From Arion vulgaris (taxonomy: Eukaryota; Mollusca; Gastropoda; Stylommatophora; Arionidae), in NCBI GenBank assembly GCA_020796225.1, contig CM036755.1, forward strand, positions 61,626,652 through 61,690,651: DNA of 64,000 bases, in the 5' to 3' direction. The notes under the pieces were generated by a model that was not told the origin of the DNA, did not search any database, and worked only from the letters and a program-made list of their open reading frames with translations. Positions 44,150 to 54,679 of this stretch are shown here, in pieces (position 1 is the first letter of the stretch; every line of letters starts with the position of its first letter). Made by a program: the position numbers and the translations under genes.

Positions 44150-44465
44150 AATAAAGCAATAGATCTATCCCGAAAAAAACTCAAAATCTAAGAAAACTGG
44201 CTGATGCTACAAATAAGAAAATTGAAGTATATTGGAAATATAAAGAGATACGAAGGACTGGAGAAGACCATCATGGAAGGAGGCAAACCGGCAAAGATGA
44301 GAATAGGAAGACCACTGAGAAGATGGATTCAGTATGCAGCTAATGGTTTAGGCATGACGCTGCAGGGGCGGACATCTGGCCTATGAGGGATAGAAATTCC
44401 GAAGGACTGTTAGGGTGGTAAAGTTCTGCTCAGGACAAGCTACTTGATGATGATGATAATCAGCA
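44150..44465 (+). mobile_element. Non-LTR retrotransposon tail (9.6-kb family)
   Basis: AATAAAGCAATAGATCTATC, AAGAAAACTGGCTGATGCTA, GGAGAAGACCATCATGGAAG and CAAGCTACTTGATGATGATG are collinear with 9730-10050. Confidence 0.86.
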
Positions 44466-44684
44466 AGCTTTGCTCTCAAAGGTTTACAAACTTAATATTT
44501 ATGAATGTCAAATCTCTGTTACTTTTACTTTCAAGTCATTTATTACATCTTGTACTGATATGATATATTACTATTCAGCTTTTCCTCTGCTTGTTATCAA
44601 TGAATTAAGATATAAACAACTTTTCGCTCTATCCACATACTATTGTCAGAGATAGCTAAATCACATGAAATGAAAAAAATGAAA

Positions 44685-44925
44685 ATCGTGACATATCCTA
44701 AAGGATGTAGCCATCAACCCCAGTAAACGGGTCGTTGATTTTAGGGCACCACTTATACGTTCAGTATTTTGCCATTGCTTTCTGAACGGTGAGGTCTATT
44801 TTTTCCTTTTGTAAAAATCCCACGGAAACGAATTTGCTTCCAAACTTGCCAACCGTAGGGTTTGAACCAGATACGCTTGGGTTCGTGATCGAGCTCACTA
44901 CCGCTTGGGCTACAGACGCTCACAT
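44685..44925 (-). mobile_element. tRNA-derived SINE (SINE-2 family)
   Basis: On the minus strand GTGAGCGTCTGTAGCCCAAG (head), TATCTGGTTCAAACCCTACG (B box), body and an end at CTAAAATCAACGACCCG. It is nearly full length. Confidence 0.82.
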
Positions 44926-44957
44926 ATCTTCTTTTAATTGGCCCAGAACATGTGCTA

Positions 44958-45642
44958 ATCTCGATAAATATATGACGTTAAACTTGATAAATATATGACG
45001 CTAAACTCGATAAATATATGACGTTAAACTTGATAAATATATGACGCTAAACTCGATAAATATATGACGTTAAACTTGATAAATATATGACGCTAAACTC
45101 GATAAATATATGACGTTAAACTTGATAAATATATGACGCTAAACTCGATAAATATATGACGTTAAACTTGATAAATATATGACGTTAAACTCGATAAATA
45201 TATGACGTTAAACTTGATAAATATATGACGCTAAACTTGATAAATATATGACGTTAAACTTGATAAATATATGACGCTAAACTCGATAAATATATGACGC
45301 TAAACTTGATAAATATATGACGTTAAACTCGATAAATATATGACGTTAAACTTGATAAATATATGACGCTAAACTCGATAAATATATGACGTTAAACTTG
45401 ATAAATATATGACGCTAAACTCGATAAATATATGACGCTAAACTCGATAAATATATGAAGTTAAACTTGATAAATATATGACGCTAAACTCGATAAATAT
45501 ATGACGCTAAACTCGATAAATATATGACGCTAAACTCGATAAATATATGACGCTAAACTCGATAAATATATGAAGTTAAACTCGATAAATATATGACGCT
45601 AAACTCGATAAATATATGACGCTAGACATGATAAATATATGA
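44958..45642. repeat. 23-bp satellite array, about 30 copies
   Basis: The unit CTCGATAAATATATGACGCT plus AAA alternates with the variant TTGATAAATATATGACGTT. In the left half the two variants largely alternate (a 46-bp higher-order unit); the right half is mostly the CTCG/GCT form with two GAAGTT units. Confidence 0.96.
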
Positions 45643-45659
45643 ATAAATGTGACAATATC

Positions 45660-45955
45660 ACTATATATATATCTGGTCAACTACTAGTTACAACTGTTTT
45701 AAAAAAAGAGATAATGGAGATATGGTGTGCCTACTATGAGAATGAATAATCAAGGAATCACAGAGCAGACATCATGATGTGAGAGATATATAGTTCAGAG
45801 GGAAAGAAAGAACGCCCTAGGACAACTTTGAAAAGAATTTTACTGAGAGGTAAAAATTATCTGACCCAGTTCCATAAAAGCGATTGAACGAGTTAACAGG
45901 GATAGATTGGTATAAAGTAATTGCTTGCAGGCCCTACGAACCTATAACGCACGAG
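45660..45955 (+). mobile_element. Non-LTR retrotransposon tail (7.0-kb family), plus strand
   Basis: AACTACTAGTTACAACTGTT begins a relic that reads FRGKERTP, TTLKRILLRGKNYLTQF-like text and ERVNRDRL. It matches the inverse of 7028-7375. Confidence 0.7.
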
Positions 45956-45960
45956 GTAAT

Positions 45961-45996
45961 ATTATATATATATCATTATCAAGTGTGTATCTTATA

Positions 45997-46032
<36 letters not shown>

Positions 46033-46083
46033 TTATCAAGGTGCGTATCTATATATATATATATATATCATTATCAAGGTTGT

Positions 46084-46131
<48 letters not shown>

Positions 46132-46290
46132 TTAGATGCCCAGCTTCTGCAGCCGGCATGCTCAACTCATCAGTCACATTCTGAATCCATATAATCCGGG
46201 ATCGAGAGCAGAGATAGAAAGAATCCATATAATCCGGGATCGCGAGAAAGAATCCATATAATCCGGGATCGCGAGAGAATCCTTATAATC
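45961..46290. repeat. (TA)n tracts and a 41-bp repeat
   Basis: Three (TA)n tracts (to about 46130) are separated by TCATTATCAAGG units. They are followed at 46183-46280 by three copies of AGAATCCATATAATCCGGGA plus TCGCGAGA. Confidence 0.9.
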
Positions 46291-46600
46291 CTTGATCTTC
46301 CTCTTCTCTTTTCCGGGATCCCTCCTTCCTTAAAGGTATTTCAAATCCCATTGTGTTGTTTTATGATATGTCCAAAGTGCATCCATTTTCTTATTCTTAT
46401 TTGTAACATTAGCCAGTTTTTCTATTATTTTTTTCTGGATAAATCTCTTTGTTCTTATTTTCTACCCAGGGTATACAGATGACTCTTTTGTAAACCTTAT
46501 ATCCAAAAGAATTTATTCTGCATGTTAAATGTCCATGTTTCACACCCATACGTTGCCTCTGGGAGTACGCATAATGTTAGTATTCTGACCTTTCTAATAT
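46290..46600 (-). mobile_element. Non-LTR retrotransposon tail (9.6-kb family), minus strand
   Basis: The minus strand carries TYGCETWTFNMQNKFFWI-like and LMLQIRIRKWMHFGHIIKQ text with stops, equivalent to the YGCETWT...LMLQIRxRKxxYFGHI order of the family. Confidence 0.75.
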
Positions 46601-46689
46601 AATAAACAATTAATATTTGCACTTAAATACAAAAATGTGTCAGACATTTCTCAACAATTGCTTCCCCAGATGCTCAGACTGAGTTTCTA

Positions 46690-46978
46690 TGATAGAGTTG
46701 TAAATATAGACTTGTGAATAGAACAGAACATGAGCCCATGATGCCCATATCTAGAGGTGAAAATCGCAGTTGGTTGCGACATACCCTGTGGAGTGTGCGG
46801 TCAAGTGATCACTAGAAAATCACTCCAGTGAAACCCGCAAGGGAAACGGAAAAGTGGACGCCCTAAACAGACCTGGAGAAAGAGTCTTCTTGGTGAAATG
46901 ATGGAGGTATGTTTATCCGATGTAGAGAACCATACAGAAAACATTCAAAGATTGGGTAACGAGTTAGGGTAACTTATA
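46690..46978 (+). mobile_element. Non-LTR retrotransposon tail
   Basis: PQGKRKSGRPKQTWRKSLLG then EMMEVCLSDVENHTENIQRL gives the GKRxxGRPxxTWRR tail followed by MxxxGxxWxxxxxxAxDRxxW-like decay. Confidence 0.78.
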
Positions 46979-47047
46979 ATGCCCTATGCTCCACGAGGAA
47001 CGTAGCTAGAACAGAGAGAATTAAATAAGAAAGTAATAATAGCATAC

Positions 47048-47166
47048 CTTATAATTGGTGGTAGATATTGCTTTTCTCTTGCCTCCATATCATAATCAAT
47101 GTTATCACCAGGGGCTCTCCTCATTACTAATGACCATAAGACAACTCCAAGACTGTACGAGTCCAA
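47048..47166 (-). pseudogene. Protein kinase pseudogene, exon B
   Basis: On the minus strand the exon lies between acceptor AATTCTCAG (intron ends at 47167) and donor GTATGC (intron starts at 47047). It is 119 bp, phase 0 to phase 2, the same length and phase as exon 2 of the intact kinase (63448-63566). It encodes LDSYSLGVVLWSLVMRRAPG followed by DNIDYDMEAREKQYLPPII. The DSYSLGVVLWSL segment is kinase subdomain IX (D-x-x-S-x-G). The intact copy has MDSYCLGVVLWSL and the same DDNINYDLEAR region. The exon has no lesion, but it belongs to a gene whose first exon is broken. Confidence 0.85.
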
Positions 47167-47257
47167 CTGAGAATTATAAATGACAATAAATGGTTAGAAG
47201 TAAGTCACCATGTTTGTTTTTTTTATTAATTAAATATTACCAACACTTACTAAATGT

Positions 47258-47400
47258 TTTGATTGATTAATAGGACAATCAACACTGCACTTCGACGAGT
47301 AACGATATGTACTCCGATCTCTTTCTTACACAGGAAGATTTCTGCTACAGTGAACGAACTCCGTAAGACCGGCGAGGGTCCCCGATGTAGTTTTGAAGAT
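47258..47400 (-). repeat. Copy of the repeat family targeted by the second hAT
   Basis: Inverted GAACTCCGTAAGACCGGCGAG, CTCCGATCTCTTTCTTACACAGG and TTGATTAATAGGACAATCA match 34400-34535. Confidence 0.72.
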
Positions 47401-47809
47401 ATTTTTGTAGAACATTTTTTAGATCTCGTTTAATTAATTTTATCTGGGCAGCGGCTTTCCAGTCTGCTCTTCTCGATGTTGAACTGCCAATGGTTCTTTT
47501 ACCTGCTCAAATTGAACAAGAGACCCATGTTTTATCTTCCGTCTCCTAAATGTTACCAGTAATTTATAACTTGAAGAATTCTCTAGTCTCTCGATACATA
47601 AGTGTATCGTTACGTTCATCTTAATGACTTGCTATTGTTTTCTTGAAATAAGTACAATTCATCTTTACAATTTCAATCTATGATTGCCTGCACCTTTCAA
47701 CATCTCTGTTTGCTCTTGTATGCATTCTCTCTCTCTAGTCTGTGATGATATTGGCGCTTAGGGAAGCTTCAAATTCGGGTCGTTTTTTCTTGCGTATCGA
47801 TTAAACGCT

Positions 47810-48205
47810 GGTCGAAACCGGACACATCACCGGAGAATAAGCACCAGAGCTCCAAATGGTGCTGAAGATTGGACGTAAAACACACCAATGCTAAGGCTGC
47901 ATGAATCAGATTTCCATATGAATAGAATTTATGGGGAAGTGGTACATCGGTCTGGGCGGTGATCGAGAAAGCTCCATATCGACCACCTGTTTACCAGTCG
48001 GTGTGATATATGAGCCAAAGAGCGATTGCATGTTGTGCCAGTTATGCGCCTACAAGTAGGCCAGCACATCCAATTTCCGCACATCCTTTTTATTTACTAG
48101 GGTAGTTTCCTATGCCCATACCTCAGTCGCCTCTTACGACATGCCTTGTAGGTTGCAGTGTTACTATTGTTTGCTCCCCTTGTGAGCCCCAGAGACACAA
48201 GAGCG
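47810..48205. mobile_element. Two SINE fragments end to end
   Basis: 47810-47975 is the 3' half of the 4.3-kb SINE, plus strand (CCAGAGCTCCAAATGGTGCT, GAATAGAATTTATGGGGAAG). 47976-48205 is a SINE-4 copy in the opposite sense (CTCCATATCGACCACCTGTT to CGCCTCTTACGACATGCC). Confidence 0.77.
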
Positions 48206-48479
48206 GCAAAAATTGTATGAAAGATGAACATTTTTGACATATCATTCTGTTATTATTCCGCTTTATGATCCGTATAGTAAATTCGATAGAATACAGCTGA
48301 GATGTATAGTAATCTTGATATTGTATTGATATTTTCCAGACTACCTGAGGGATCATTAATGCACCTGACTTAAGTTGATTAATTTAGATCGTTCACATAA
48401 GATTTAAGATTTAAAATTATTTGGATTTTACCACTCTCACATAGTTTGATGGTATACAGCTTCATGAGTTTTAGACCGT

Positions 48480-48712
48480 CTCAATGTTTCTTTAGTTTGT
48501 AGCTTATCGAGATTTCACACGACGTCTCAATATGTTTCCTTCGTTAGCTTTCGAAGTTTTACCGACCGTCTCAATATGTTTCCTTCAGTTTGCAGCTTAT
48601 CCGAGATTTTTACCGACCGTCTCAATGTTTCCTTAGTTTGCAGCTTATCCGAGAGTTTTACGACGTCCAATATGTTTCCTTAGTTTGCAGCTTATCCGAG
48701 AGTTTTCGATTC
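48480..48712. repeat. About four copies of an imperfect 45-60 bp repeat
   Basis: GACCGTCTCAATATGTTTCC, TTAGTTTGCAGCTTATCCGA and GAGTTTTAC recur with indels. Confidence 0.85.
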
Positions 48713-48889
48713 TCGAAAATTGGTCATTCCTATATAAATGTTCAAAACAACTCCGTTTTCATCTAATCATAGTTGAAATTGATATGCGATTAGTATTTCT
48801 CTGTAGTTTCTCATTTGTTATACTTTAGTCCAAAAAACTTTCTCTCAGAACGTTTATTTTTGAAAACTCTCCCATTTATGTGTAATCCG

Positions 48890-49085
48890 TACGATGCATG
48901 TAAGGAAGACCAAGAAAAAGATGGATAGACAATATCAAGACCCCACTACATAAACACGGATACAACGCAACAAGGGTGACTCATCTAGCCTTAGAATGCA
49001 AATTAAAGCTCCCATCCCCACGCTTAACAGCAAGAGTGGACAGCCAACTACATCTTCCACCTGGGAATAGACAATAGACATATTC
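48890..49085 (+). mobile_element. Non-LTR retrotransposon tail
   Basis: With one or two frame corrections it reads KTRKRWIDNIKTPLHKHGY then NATRVTHLALECK. A better copy is on the minus strand at 51147-51422. Confidence 0.72.
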
Positions 49086-49119
49086 TAGCAATCGTTATAG
49101 CATTCAGATCACACTTGAG

Positions 49120-49260
49120 GATCTAAACGTCAAACACCTCTAAAGTCGGAGATTGCTCGCCTGTATATCGCGGGAATCCGATAAAAAGGCTAGTAGGCCT
49201 TCACGGAAAATAGCTGGCGCCCTGACTACTCCTACATTCAAAGCGGGCGAGCACAGAAGA
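49120..49260. repeat. Tail block related to 24685 and 37155
   Basis: AACACCTCTAAAGTCGGAG and GGCCTTCACGGAAAATAGC follow the same order as in those copies, with more divergence. Confidence 0.5.
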
Positions 49261-49424
49261 AGAAACTATGTTATAGAAATATTTCGATAATTTTATTTCA
49301 GTATATTTTGAATTTGGTTTACAAACTATCCTTTCGATCTCCACATGTTTCAAGCATGGTAACGTCTTTGGTTGCCTTGCTTATTCTTGTTACTACATTC
49401 TTTTTCAAATCTTCGTCTGCTCAA

Positions 49425-49700
49425 ACTGTACTATCAACTTATCTATATTCTCATCGTGTTCTTCAAACTGTACTATCAACTTATCTATATTCTCATCGTG
49501 TTCTTCAAACTGTACTATCAACTTATCTATATTCTCATCGTGTTCTTCAAACTGTACTATCAACTTATCTATATTCTCATCTGTTCTTCAAACTGTACTA
49601 TAACATTTTATTCACTGTCTTCAATCTATCAATTTCTATATCATCGTGTTCTTCAAACTGTACTATCAATTTATCTATATTCTCATCGTCTCTTTGACAC
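49425..49700. repeat. 42-bp tandem repeat, about six copies
   Basis: CAAACTGTACTATCAACTTA plus TCTATATTCTCATCGTGTTCTT. One unit near 49590-49640 is diverged. The length is divisible by 3, so two frames remain open for more than 100 codons without a real gene. Confidence 0.95.
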
Positions 49701-49899
49701 ATTACGGTTCACAAAGATATATCATTTATGCCATTCTCAGTCCAACTTTCTATCCAATGTTTCTTCAAATCTTCAATTCTAATTCTATCAGTTTCTTCTG
49801 TCTAGTTATCTTTCCATCTACTTTCATCAATTTAGCTATATTTAATCGTCTACGTTTGACAATATTCACAAAAATATTATATCTTTGCCTTTGTTGATC

Positions 49900-50440
49900 T
49901 ACCAATTGTTTCTTCTGGCATAATCTCAAGTTCTACAGTTCTATTCCATGTTTCCTTTCATGTCTGTTCATCTCCACATCCTAATCCATCATAAGTGTTA
50001 CTATTTAACAATGTAGAAATTTCTTGGCATAATCTAAAACAAAGCTGACTTGAAGTGACAACTTCTGAGTATTAAGCTGCGTTCTTTCACAATAATAACC
50101 AGTGTAACTGTATTTTACTGTTGATAGCATCTTGCATTCACCAGGATTGAAATAGCTCATAAAATGTTGGTCAATCCTGTCAATTCTTGTCAGTTTAGGA
50201 AAGCTTGATCAATTGATGTGCTTAGTCAAATCTGTCTATCATCCAAGCAGATTAAATGCTGCTTCACGACGTAAACGTCACGGGATAACGCCTTGTTTAC
50301 CTAAAGCCAACACAATATCACCGCACATTCCTTTGTCAATTATCCTATTAGGTATTAGATTAAATTTGTTGAATAAATCGTCATCTTCTTTCAGGAGCAA
50401 CTCTTTAGAACTCTTTACTATTACCTCAACCATGATGTAG
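49900..50440 (-). pseudogene. Protein kinase pseudogene, exon A (N-lobe, several stops)
   Basis: From the ATG at 50438-50440 the minus strand reads MVEVIVKSSKELLLKEDDDL then FNKFNLIPNRIIDKGMCGDI, clearly parallel to the intact kinase at 61736 (EEDDDFFIKFKLRPVKVIDMGMCGEI). After IVLALGKQGVIP comes a stop. The same frame continues with further stops but retains alignable text: RLRREAAFNLL, HFMSYFNPGEC (intact: PFLMKLLIAGEC) and LQVSFVLDYAKKFLHC (intact: FTQVACALRYMHKK). The ATP-binding Lys region and the HxD motif are both destroyed. The downstream exons B and C are intact. The promoter region is also conserved. I infer a once-functional duplicate now disabled in its first exon. The left boundary is approximate. 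Confidence 0.8.
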
Positions 50441-50612
50441 TTTAGAAGCAAGAAATCCGTACCAGGTAGAGATATAAATTTCAGCTCAAGACTAATAAGA
50501 ACACGCACAATTCTAAGAATATATATCCAAACTGACTGGAGATGCAAACATCAATTTGGAGGGTTTATGTACCTCGGAAACAAGATGGTCATTAGAGTGA
50601 CCAATCATTAGT
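50441..50612 (-). promoter_or_regulatory. Promoter and 5'UTR of the kinase pseudogene
   Basis: On the minus strand the blocks GTCACTCTAATG (50590-50601), CCATCTTGTTTCC, ACATAAACCC (TATA position, 50561-50570) and CAGTCAGTT (initiator, 50530-50538) keep the order and near-identical spacing of the intact kinase promoter (61562-61631). The TATA element is weaker here: ACATAAA against TATATAAA. The 5'UTR is about 97 bp, compared with about 112 bp in the intact gene. Confidence 0.72.
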
Positions 50613-51004
50613 ACAACCAATACAAAACGAACAACTAGGCCAGTGAAAGAAAACAACCAGATTGGAATTATGAATATACCTGACACCTGGGCATTAAGCG
50701 TATGCTCGAAGGAAAAGAACAATAGCCGTATCCGGTGGTCAAAGAGCTAGGTGAAGTTGTTCTTTGATGTTTTAGGTTTTGTCCGGTCGGAATGTCAGGG
50801 TATCTAGATAACGTGTCAAGGCGTTGCATAATTTTGAAACGGTGTGTGACGTTGCTACCCTGGTAACCAGATGGTCTCATAGTCCATCTTTGGTCAGTTG
50901 TTGCATCTGAGATGACAAAGGGGAGGCTCTAGTGGACAAGCAAAATGTAGGAATAGATCAGAAAGCGGTGTTGGAAATATATTTTAATTTTCAACTATAA
51001 CAGT
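50613..51004. other. Distal upstream of the kinase pseudogene, nothing recognised
   Basis: CCAGATGGTCTCATAGTCCATC near 50867-50890 partly echoes the promoter block CCATCTGGTCTC, but I cannot extend the match. Confidence 0.3.
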
Positions 51005-51150
51005 AATTGGTTACTGAACTGACGTTACAACTCTTCGGACAGACCTATACGTGCTCAGTCCCCCAGAGTAATTGTCTACGGTTATGCTTACTGATGGTTT
51101 CTGTGATTCTCTGGTTAAACACACTCCTCATTCTGTCCCTCAGTCTTCAA
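51005..51150 (+). repeat. tRNA-like repeat (21.3-kb family)
   Basis: TTGGTTACTGAACTGACGTTA, ACGTGCTCAGTCCCCCAGAG and TCTGTGATTCTCTGGTTAAAC follow the order of the 21.3-kb copies. Confidence 0.7.
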
Positions 51151-51422
51151 GTTTTGTTTGTCTTACCGTATCTTAACCACATTTGCCGTGAAGCGTCGTG
51201 GGAAGATTTTCTAGCTTGTGCCAGGTGTGTTGCGCTTGACGTTATCAGTCCATGCTTTCGCAGGAACTCTGAGATGTTATCTATCCATCGTGTTCTTGGC
51301 CTGCCTCGTGCTCTGCGCCATAAGTGTCGATTATTGTAGGCACGTGATGGTAGTAAATTTGGTTCCATTCTCATTAGAAGTTTTGTTTGTACAAAGTGTA
51401 ATTCCAAACTCCTTAATTTCAT
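51147..51422 (-). mobile_element. Non-LTR retrotransposon tail, open 91 codons
   Basis: The minus strand reads RARGRPRTRWIDNISEFLRK, then HGLITSSATHLAQARKSSHD and ASRQMWLRYGKTNKT. It matches the decayed plus-strand copy at 48890-49085. GRPRTRWIDNI...A..R..W is the ORF2 C-terminal signature. Confidence 0.83.
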
Positions 51423-51423
51423 G

Positions 51424-51584
51424 CAGTGGCGTCATTAAGGGCCATTGGGGCCGGACCCCACCAAAAATGAAGTGTAACGTGTACTTATTACTTTATAAAT
51501 TAAAATATAACCTAACCCAAAACCATGATTTTTCCGAAAATTTTTGTCTGGCCCCACCAACAAAAACGAGCACCGCCGCCACTG
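51424..51584. mobile_element. hAT-type MITE, 161 bp, second copy
   Basis: The left end is CAGTGGCGTCATTAAGGGCC and the right end, read inward, is CAGTGGCGGCGGTGC. The 8-bp duplication ATTTCATG is perfect (51416-51423 and 51585-51592). The interior is collinear with 13921-14082 (TGTAACGTGTACTTATTACTT, AAAACCATGATTT). Confidence 0.93.
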
Positions 51585-51789
51585 ATTTCATGTATAGTGT
51601 TAATATAAGTTTCAGTACCTTAATCAAGAACAGGCAGTTGCTGAAAAAATGTTCATAAAATCTCAATTTAAATCTGTCTTACGCTAAATAGCTCGACATA
51701 CTGAGCAACATTTCAGTATTTTCGTGTCTCTACGTTCTCTGTGTTTGTATCTCTGCGATGAATATATATATATCCCTTTCACAAATAGT

Positions 51790-52165
51790 GAAAGTACTGC
51801 AACGTGCTAATCTGCCTTCCATCATAGGCATGCTCAGCAGTGGACGACTAAGATGATTGGGGCATGTGAGAAGAATGGAAACTTATCGCATACCAAAACA
51901 AATGTTGTTCTGTGAACTTTCGGAGGGGAAAAGACACCAGGGCAGACCACTGCTCAGATATAAAGATGTCTGCAAAGCCTAAATTAAAAACTTTTCTATA
52001 GTTCCCAGAACATGGGAAAAACTCGCTGATGACAGAGTTTCGTGGAAAGTCAAATTGCCAAAGGGCGCAGAGTCTTTTGAGAAGAGACTTACGTATGAGC
52101 TGAACGACAAGAGAGAAAAGCGAAAACTTAGAAGTTGTCACAGTAAAACATTTGCCAATTGACCG
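51790..52165 (+). mobile_element. Non-LTR retrotransposon ORF2 tail (41.6-kb family), decayed
   Basis: KVLQRANLPSIIGMLSSGRL, then GHVRRMETYRIPKQMLFCEL, GKRHQGRPLLRYKDVCKA, a stop, and PRTWEKLADDRVSWKVKLPK show the same order as 41590-42030. At least one stop lies near 51979. Confidence 0.85.
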
Positions 52166-52665
52166 TCTGTAATGACGAAAAAGGCCATATATACACATAG
52201 TGTCCACTGTAGTGGACAGCTACTATTCGTTCGTTTCATAGCTACATAAGTGCGTTTTGTGACCTCTGACGCATTTAGTGTACTGCTAGGTAATAGTTGT
52301 TCATATAAACATAGGATGTAGGCCTACTGCTAGGTAATAGTTGTGTCTATTGCCAGAGTAGTAAATAAACTGGTACTTCTACTGCGTAGTCAAGGTGACG
52401 GACAAGACTATATTCATCCCAAAAATTCATGTATGAAAGGGTTAAATATCATAAATCTTGGTATTTCTCATTCTTTCGCCAACAGCATTTCAGCGCGATT
52501 CCTCACTACCAGAGCATGTATTCTTTTTCTGCTCCGTGTATCCATGTATCCTTCTTCAAACTATATACCATATATGAACCTGAAAATGAAATAGTACTCG
52601 ATCTAGTTATTTAAGGTTAGGATTGCCTTAATGGCTTCATTTACCTTTACTTCTGAGATAGGTTG
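52166..52665. other. No gene seen
   Basis: A short imperfect duplication, TACTGCTAGGTAATAGTTGT, occurs at 52281 and 52326. The 83-codon frame at 52343-52594 has no motif or splice evidence. Confidence 0.35.
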
Positions 52666-52669
52666 GTTG

Positions 52670-52950
52670 TCTTCTTCTTCTTTGCGTTCGTTCTTTGCAA
52701 CCAATTTTAATCACTCTTTGTGATATGTTTGATCTTTGCCTTCTTTATTTACTACAATTTTAATCACTTTGTGATATGTTTGATCTTTGCCAAGAACGTG
52801 TATACGTTGCACATTGGTTTGTAGGTCCCTAAACGCATAGACTTCTACACGTTTAGGATACATGTCGATAGAACTTTTCCAATGTTTTCTTCTGTTTAAT
52901 TCACATGAGACGAAGGACCCTGCGGACACACATTTTTCTTATGTTCAGTC
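52670..52950 (-). repeat. Interspersed repeat shared with 27260-27480
   Basis: CTTTGCGTTCGTTCTTTGCA, AACGTGTATACGTTGCACATTG and CCTAAACGCATAGACTTCTAC. A 60-bp local duplication (CACTTTGTGATATGTTTGATCTTTGCC) lies at 52711-52795. Confidence 0.75.
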
Positions 52951-53039
52951 TGTTGTGTAAAATACTGATAACTATTCTGACAACAATTTGTAAAGCATTA
53001 GATTATTTCTCACCGCACCCTCTGGAACATAACGACTCA

Positions 53040-53190
53040 ACAGTTTAAGAATTTGTTTCCCCAGAGATTCTTGGGATTGTTGCAGGAGCTAGGAAGTTCG
53101 GGCTTGATGCAGAACTCTCAGCAGGTGGTAGGTCAAAGACCAACCATATAGGGGACCAGGTGCAATGGAGTCAACCATTCGCCTGTAATC
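53040..53190 (+). mobile_element. SINE-1, head-less fragment
   Basis: CCAGAGATTCTTGGGATTGTT, AGCTAGGAAGTTCGGGCTTG and AGGTGCAATGGAGTCAACC cover the body. The head and B box are missing. Confidence 0.68.
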
Positions 53191-53214
53191 ATCTCTAACA
53201 TAATAGGTCGTCAT

Positions 53215-53440
53215 AAAAAACTTGTCCTGAGCAGAACTTTGTCACCTTAACAGTCCTTCGGAATGTCCCTCTCCCTCTCTCTCTCTCTCTCATAGGCCAG
53301 ATGTCCTCCCTCCACAGCGGTCGTGCTCAAACCATCCGGTACATCCTGAATCCATCTTCTACATGATCTTCCTCTTCTCCTCTTTGCCAGGATGCCCCCT
53401 TCCATGATGGTCTTCTCCAGCCCTTCGTGTCTCTTTATAT
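53215..53440 (-). mobile_element. Non-LTR retrotransposon tail (9.6-kb family)
   Basis: Inverted CTTGTCCTGAGCAGAACTTTG, CATAGGCCAGATGTCC and TCCATGATGGTCTTCTCC match the family. A (CT)n run has expanded inside it at 53270-53291. Confidence 0.8.
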
Positions 53441-53609
53441 GTAATAATAGCTACCACGTTTAAAAACTCGCTGTAATCCAATGTAAATACGTTCACTATT
53501 TCACTCCATAAATGTATGCATAAATCAATCTTAATTTCTTATTTTTGTAAGTACTTAATTTCCTGAATGACATGTCAATGTTTCAAATAACTCAATGTAC
53601 TTTTATCAC

Positions 53610-54020
53610 ACGCTAACAGAAGTTTCTAAACTTCAGATGCTTACTTGGATCTACTGTACTGTGCATGCGCGTTTGTGGGGTTTTTGCGGAAAGAGAGAGC
53701 GAACATGCTTGCATTAACAGCATCGATTGTTGGGGAGATGAAGATGGGTAATGGGGATATTCTTTGGTGTCTTCGCAACTGCCTGTTGGACTGTTGGATG
53801 AGGACACTAAAATAGATGCTGAATCGATCCAGCGATGTAAGCAGTTTGGAGTTACCCGTTGTACAAATAGAGCTGGATGCCTGATGGGCAGAGGAAGGAG
53901 TGTCAGCGAGCCACGGGAACCATCAGTATGCATACTCTTCGATATCTGTTGGGAGAGACTGAGCACATATGGGTCTGCCCGATGTGCAATAACGTCAGTT
54001 TGGTAACCAATAACAGAATA
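53610..54020 (-). repeat. Full copy of the 21.3-kb repeat family, minus strand
   Basis: Inverted CTCTGGGCATCAGGCATCCAG-type text, TTGGAGTTACCCGTTGTAC, CATACTCTTCGATATCTGTTGG and AACGTCAGTTTGGTAACCAA mirror 21525-21890. This copy shows that the family is at least 400 bp long. Confidence 0.75.
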
Positions 54021-54189
54021 CGAAACAATAAATTACGAACAAGTAACGATAAGAAATTGTTAGTGTAAAATTCGAGCTATTTTATTGATGCAACAAAAAA
54101 TGACGCAGCCAGCGGCACATAGATAAATTTTACAGAAAGATGAGCGCTGACTGCGGCATTATGCAGTAAATGTGTTAGCTCCTGCATGG

Positions 54190-54600
54190 TTTAGGGTAAA
54201 ATATTACTATAAGCCTTTTCTAGTTCTTCTTCAGCGATCTCTGGTCATACGCTTAATTTACTGTGGACCACAAACTGGGCAGTCAGCTTCAGGTCTGTCA
54301 GGTTTCCCAAAGCTTAGTTTTCAGGTCGACTGGGTGTGGCCACATGTTGCTTCTCAGCTCACACAGGAGAGAACAGTCTTGCAGGATATGATCTGTTCCG
54401 CCTGCTGACACTGGCAGAGAGCTGTTTGACTTATTCCTAGTTTATATAAGTGTTTGTTGAGTCTGCAGTGTCCGGTGCGTAGTCGAAATATAATGACCTG
54501 GTCTGTTCTGATTAGGTCTTTGAGGGAGTCTTTTCCATAATCATATCCAGTGTTTGTCTTCCAGTCTACTGCAGATTTTCTCTGTATGAGGGTTTTGACC
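54190..54600 (-). mobile_element. Retrotransposon RNase H-associated 3' region
   Basis: The minus strand includes LCQCQQAEQIISCKTVLSCV-like text and the shared block GTGGCCACACCCAGTCGACC, CTGACAGACCTGAAGCTGAC and TAAATTAAGCGTATGACC. The C-x-C...H-x-L-x-x-C logic resembles the segment following RNase H in some non-LTR families. Confidence 0.75.
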
Positions 54601-54679
54601 TCTTAAAAAGACAAGGGTTGGTAAATGTGCTCTTTGGCACTGCCCTGTTCATTTCTAGTTCAACTTTTAAATCTTAACT

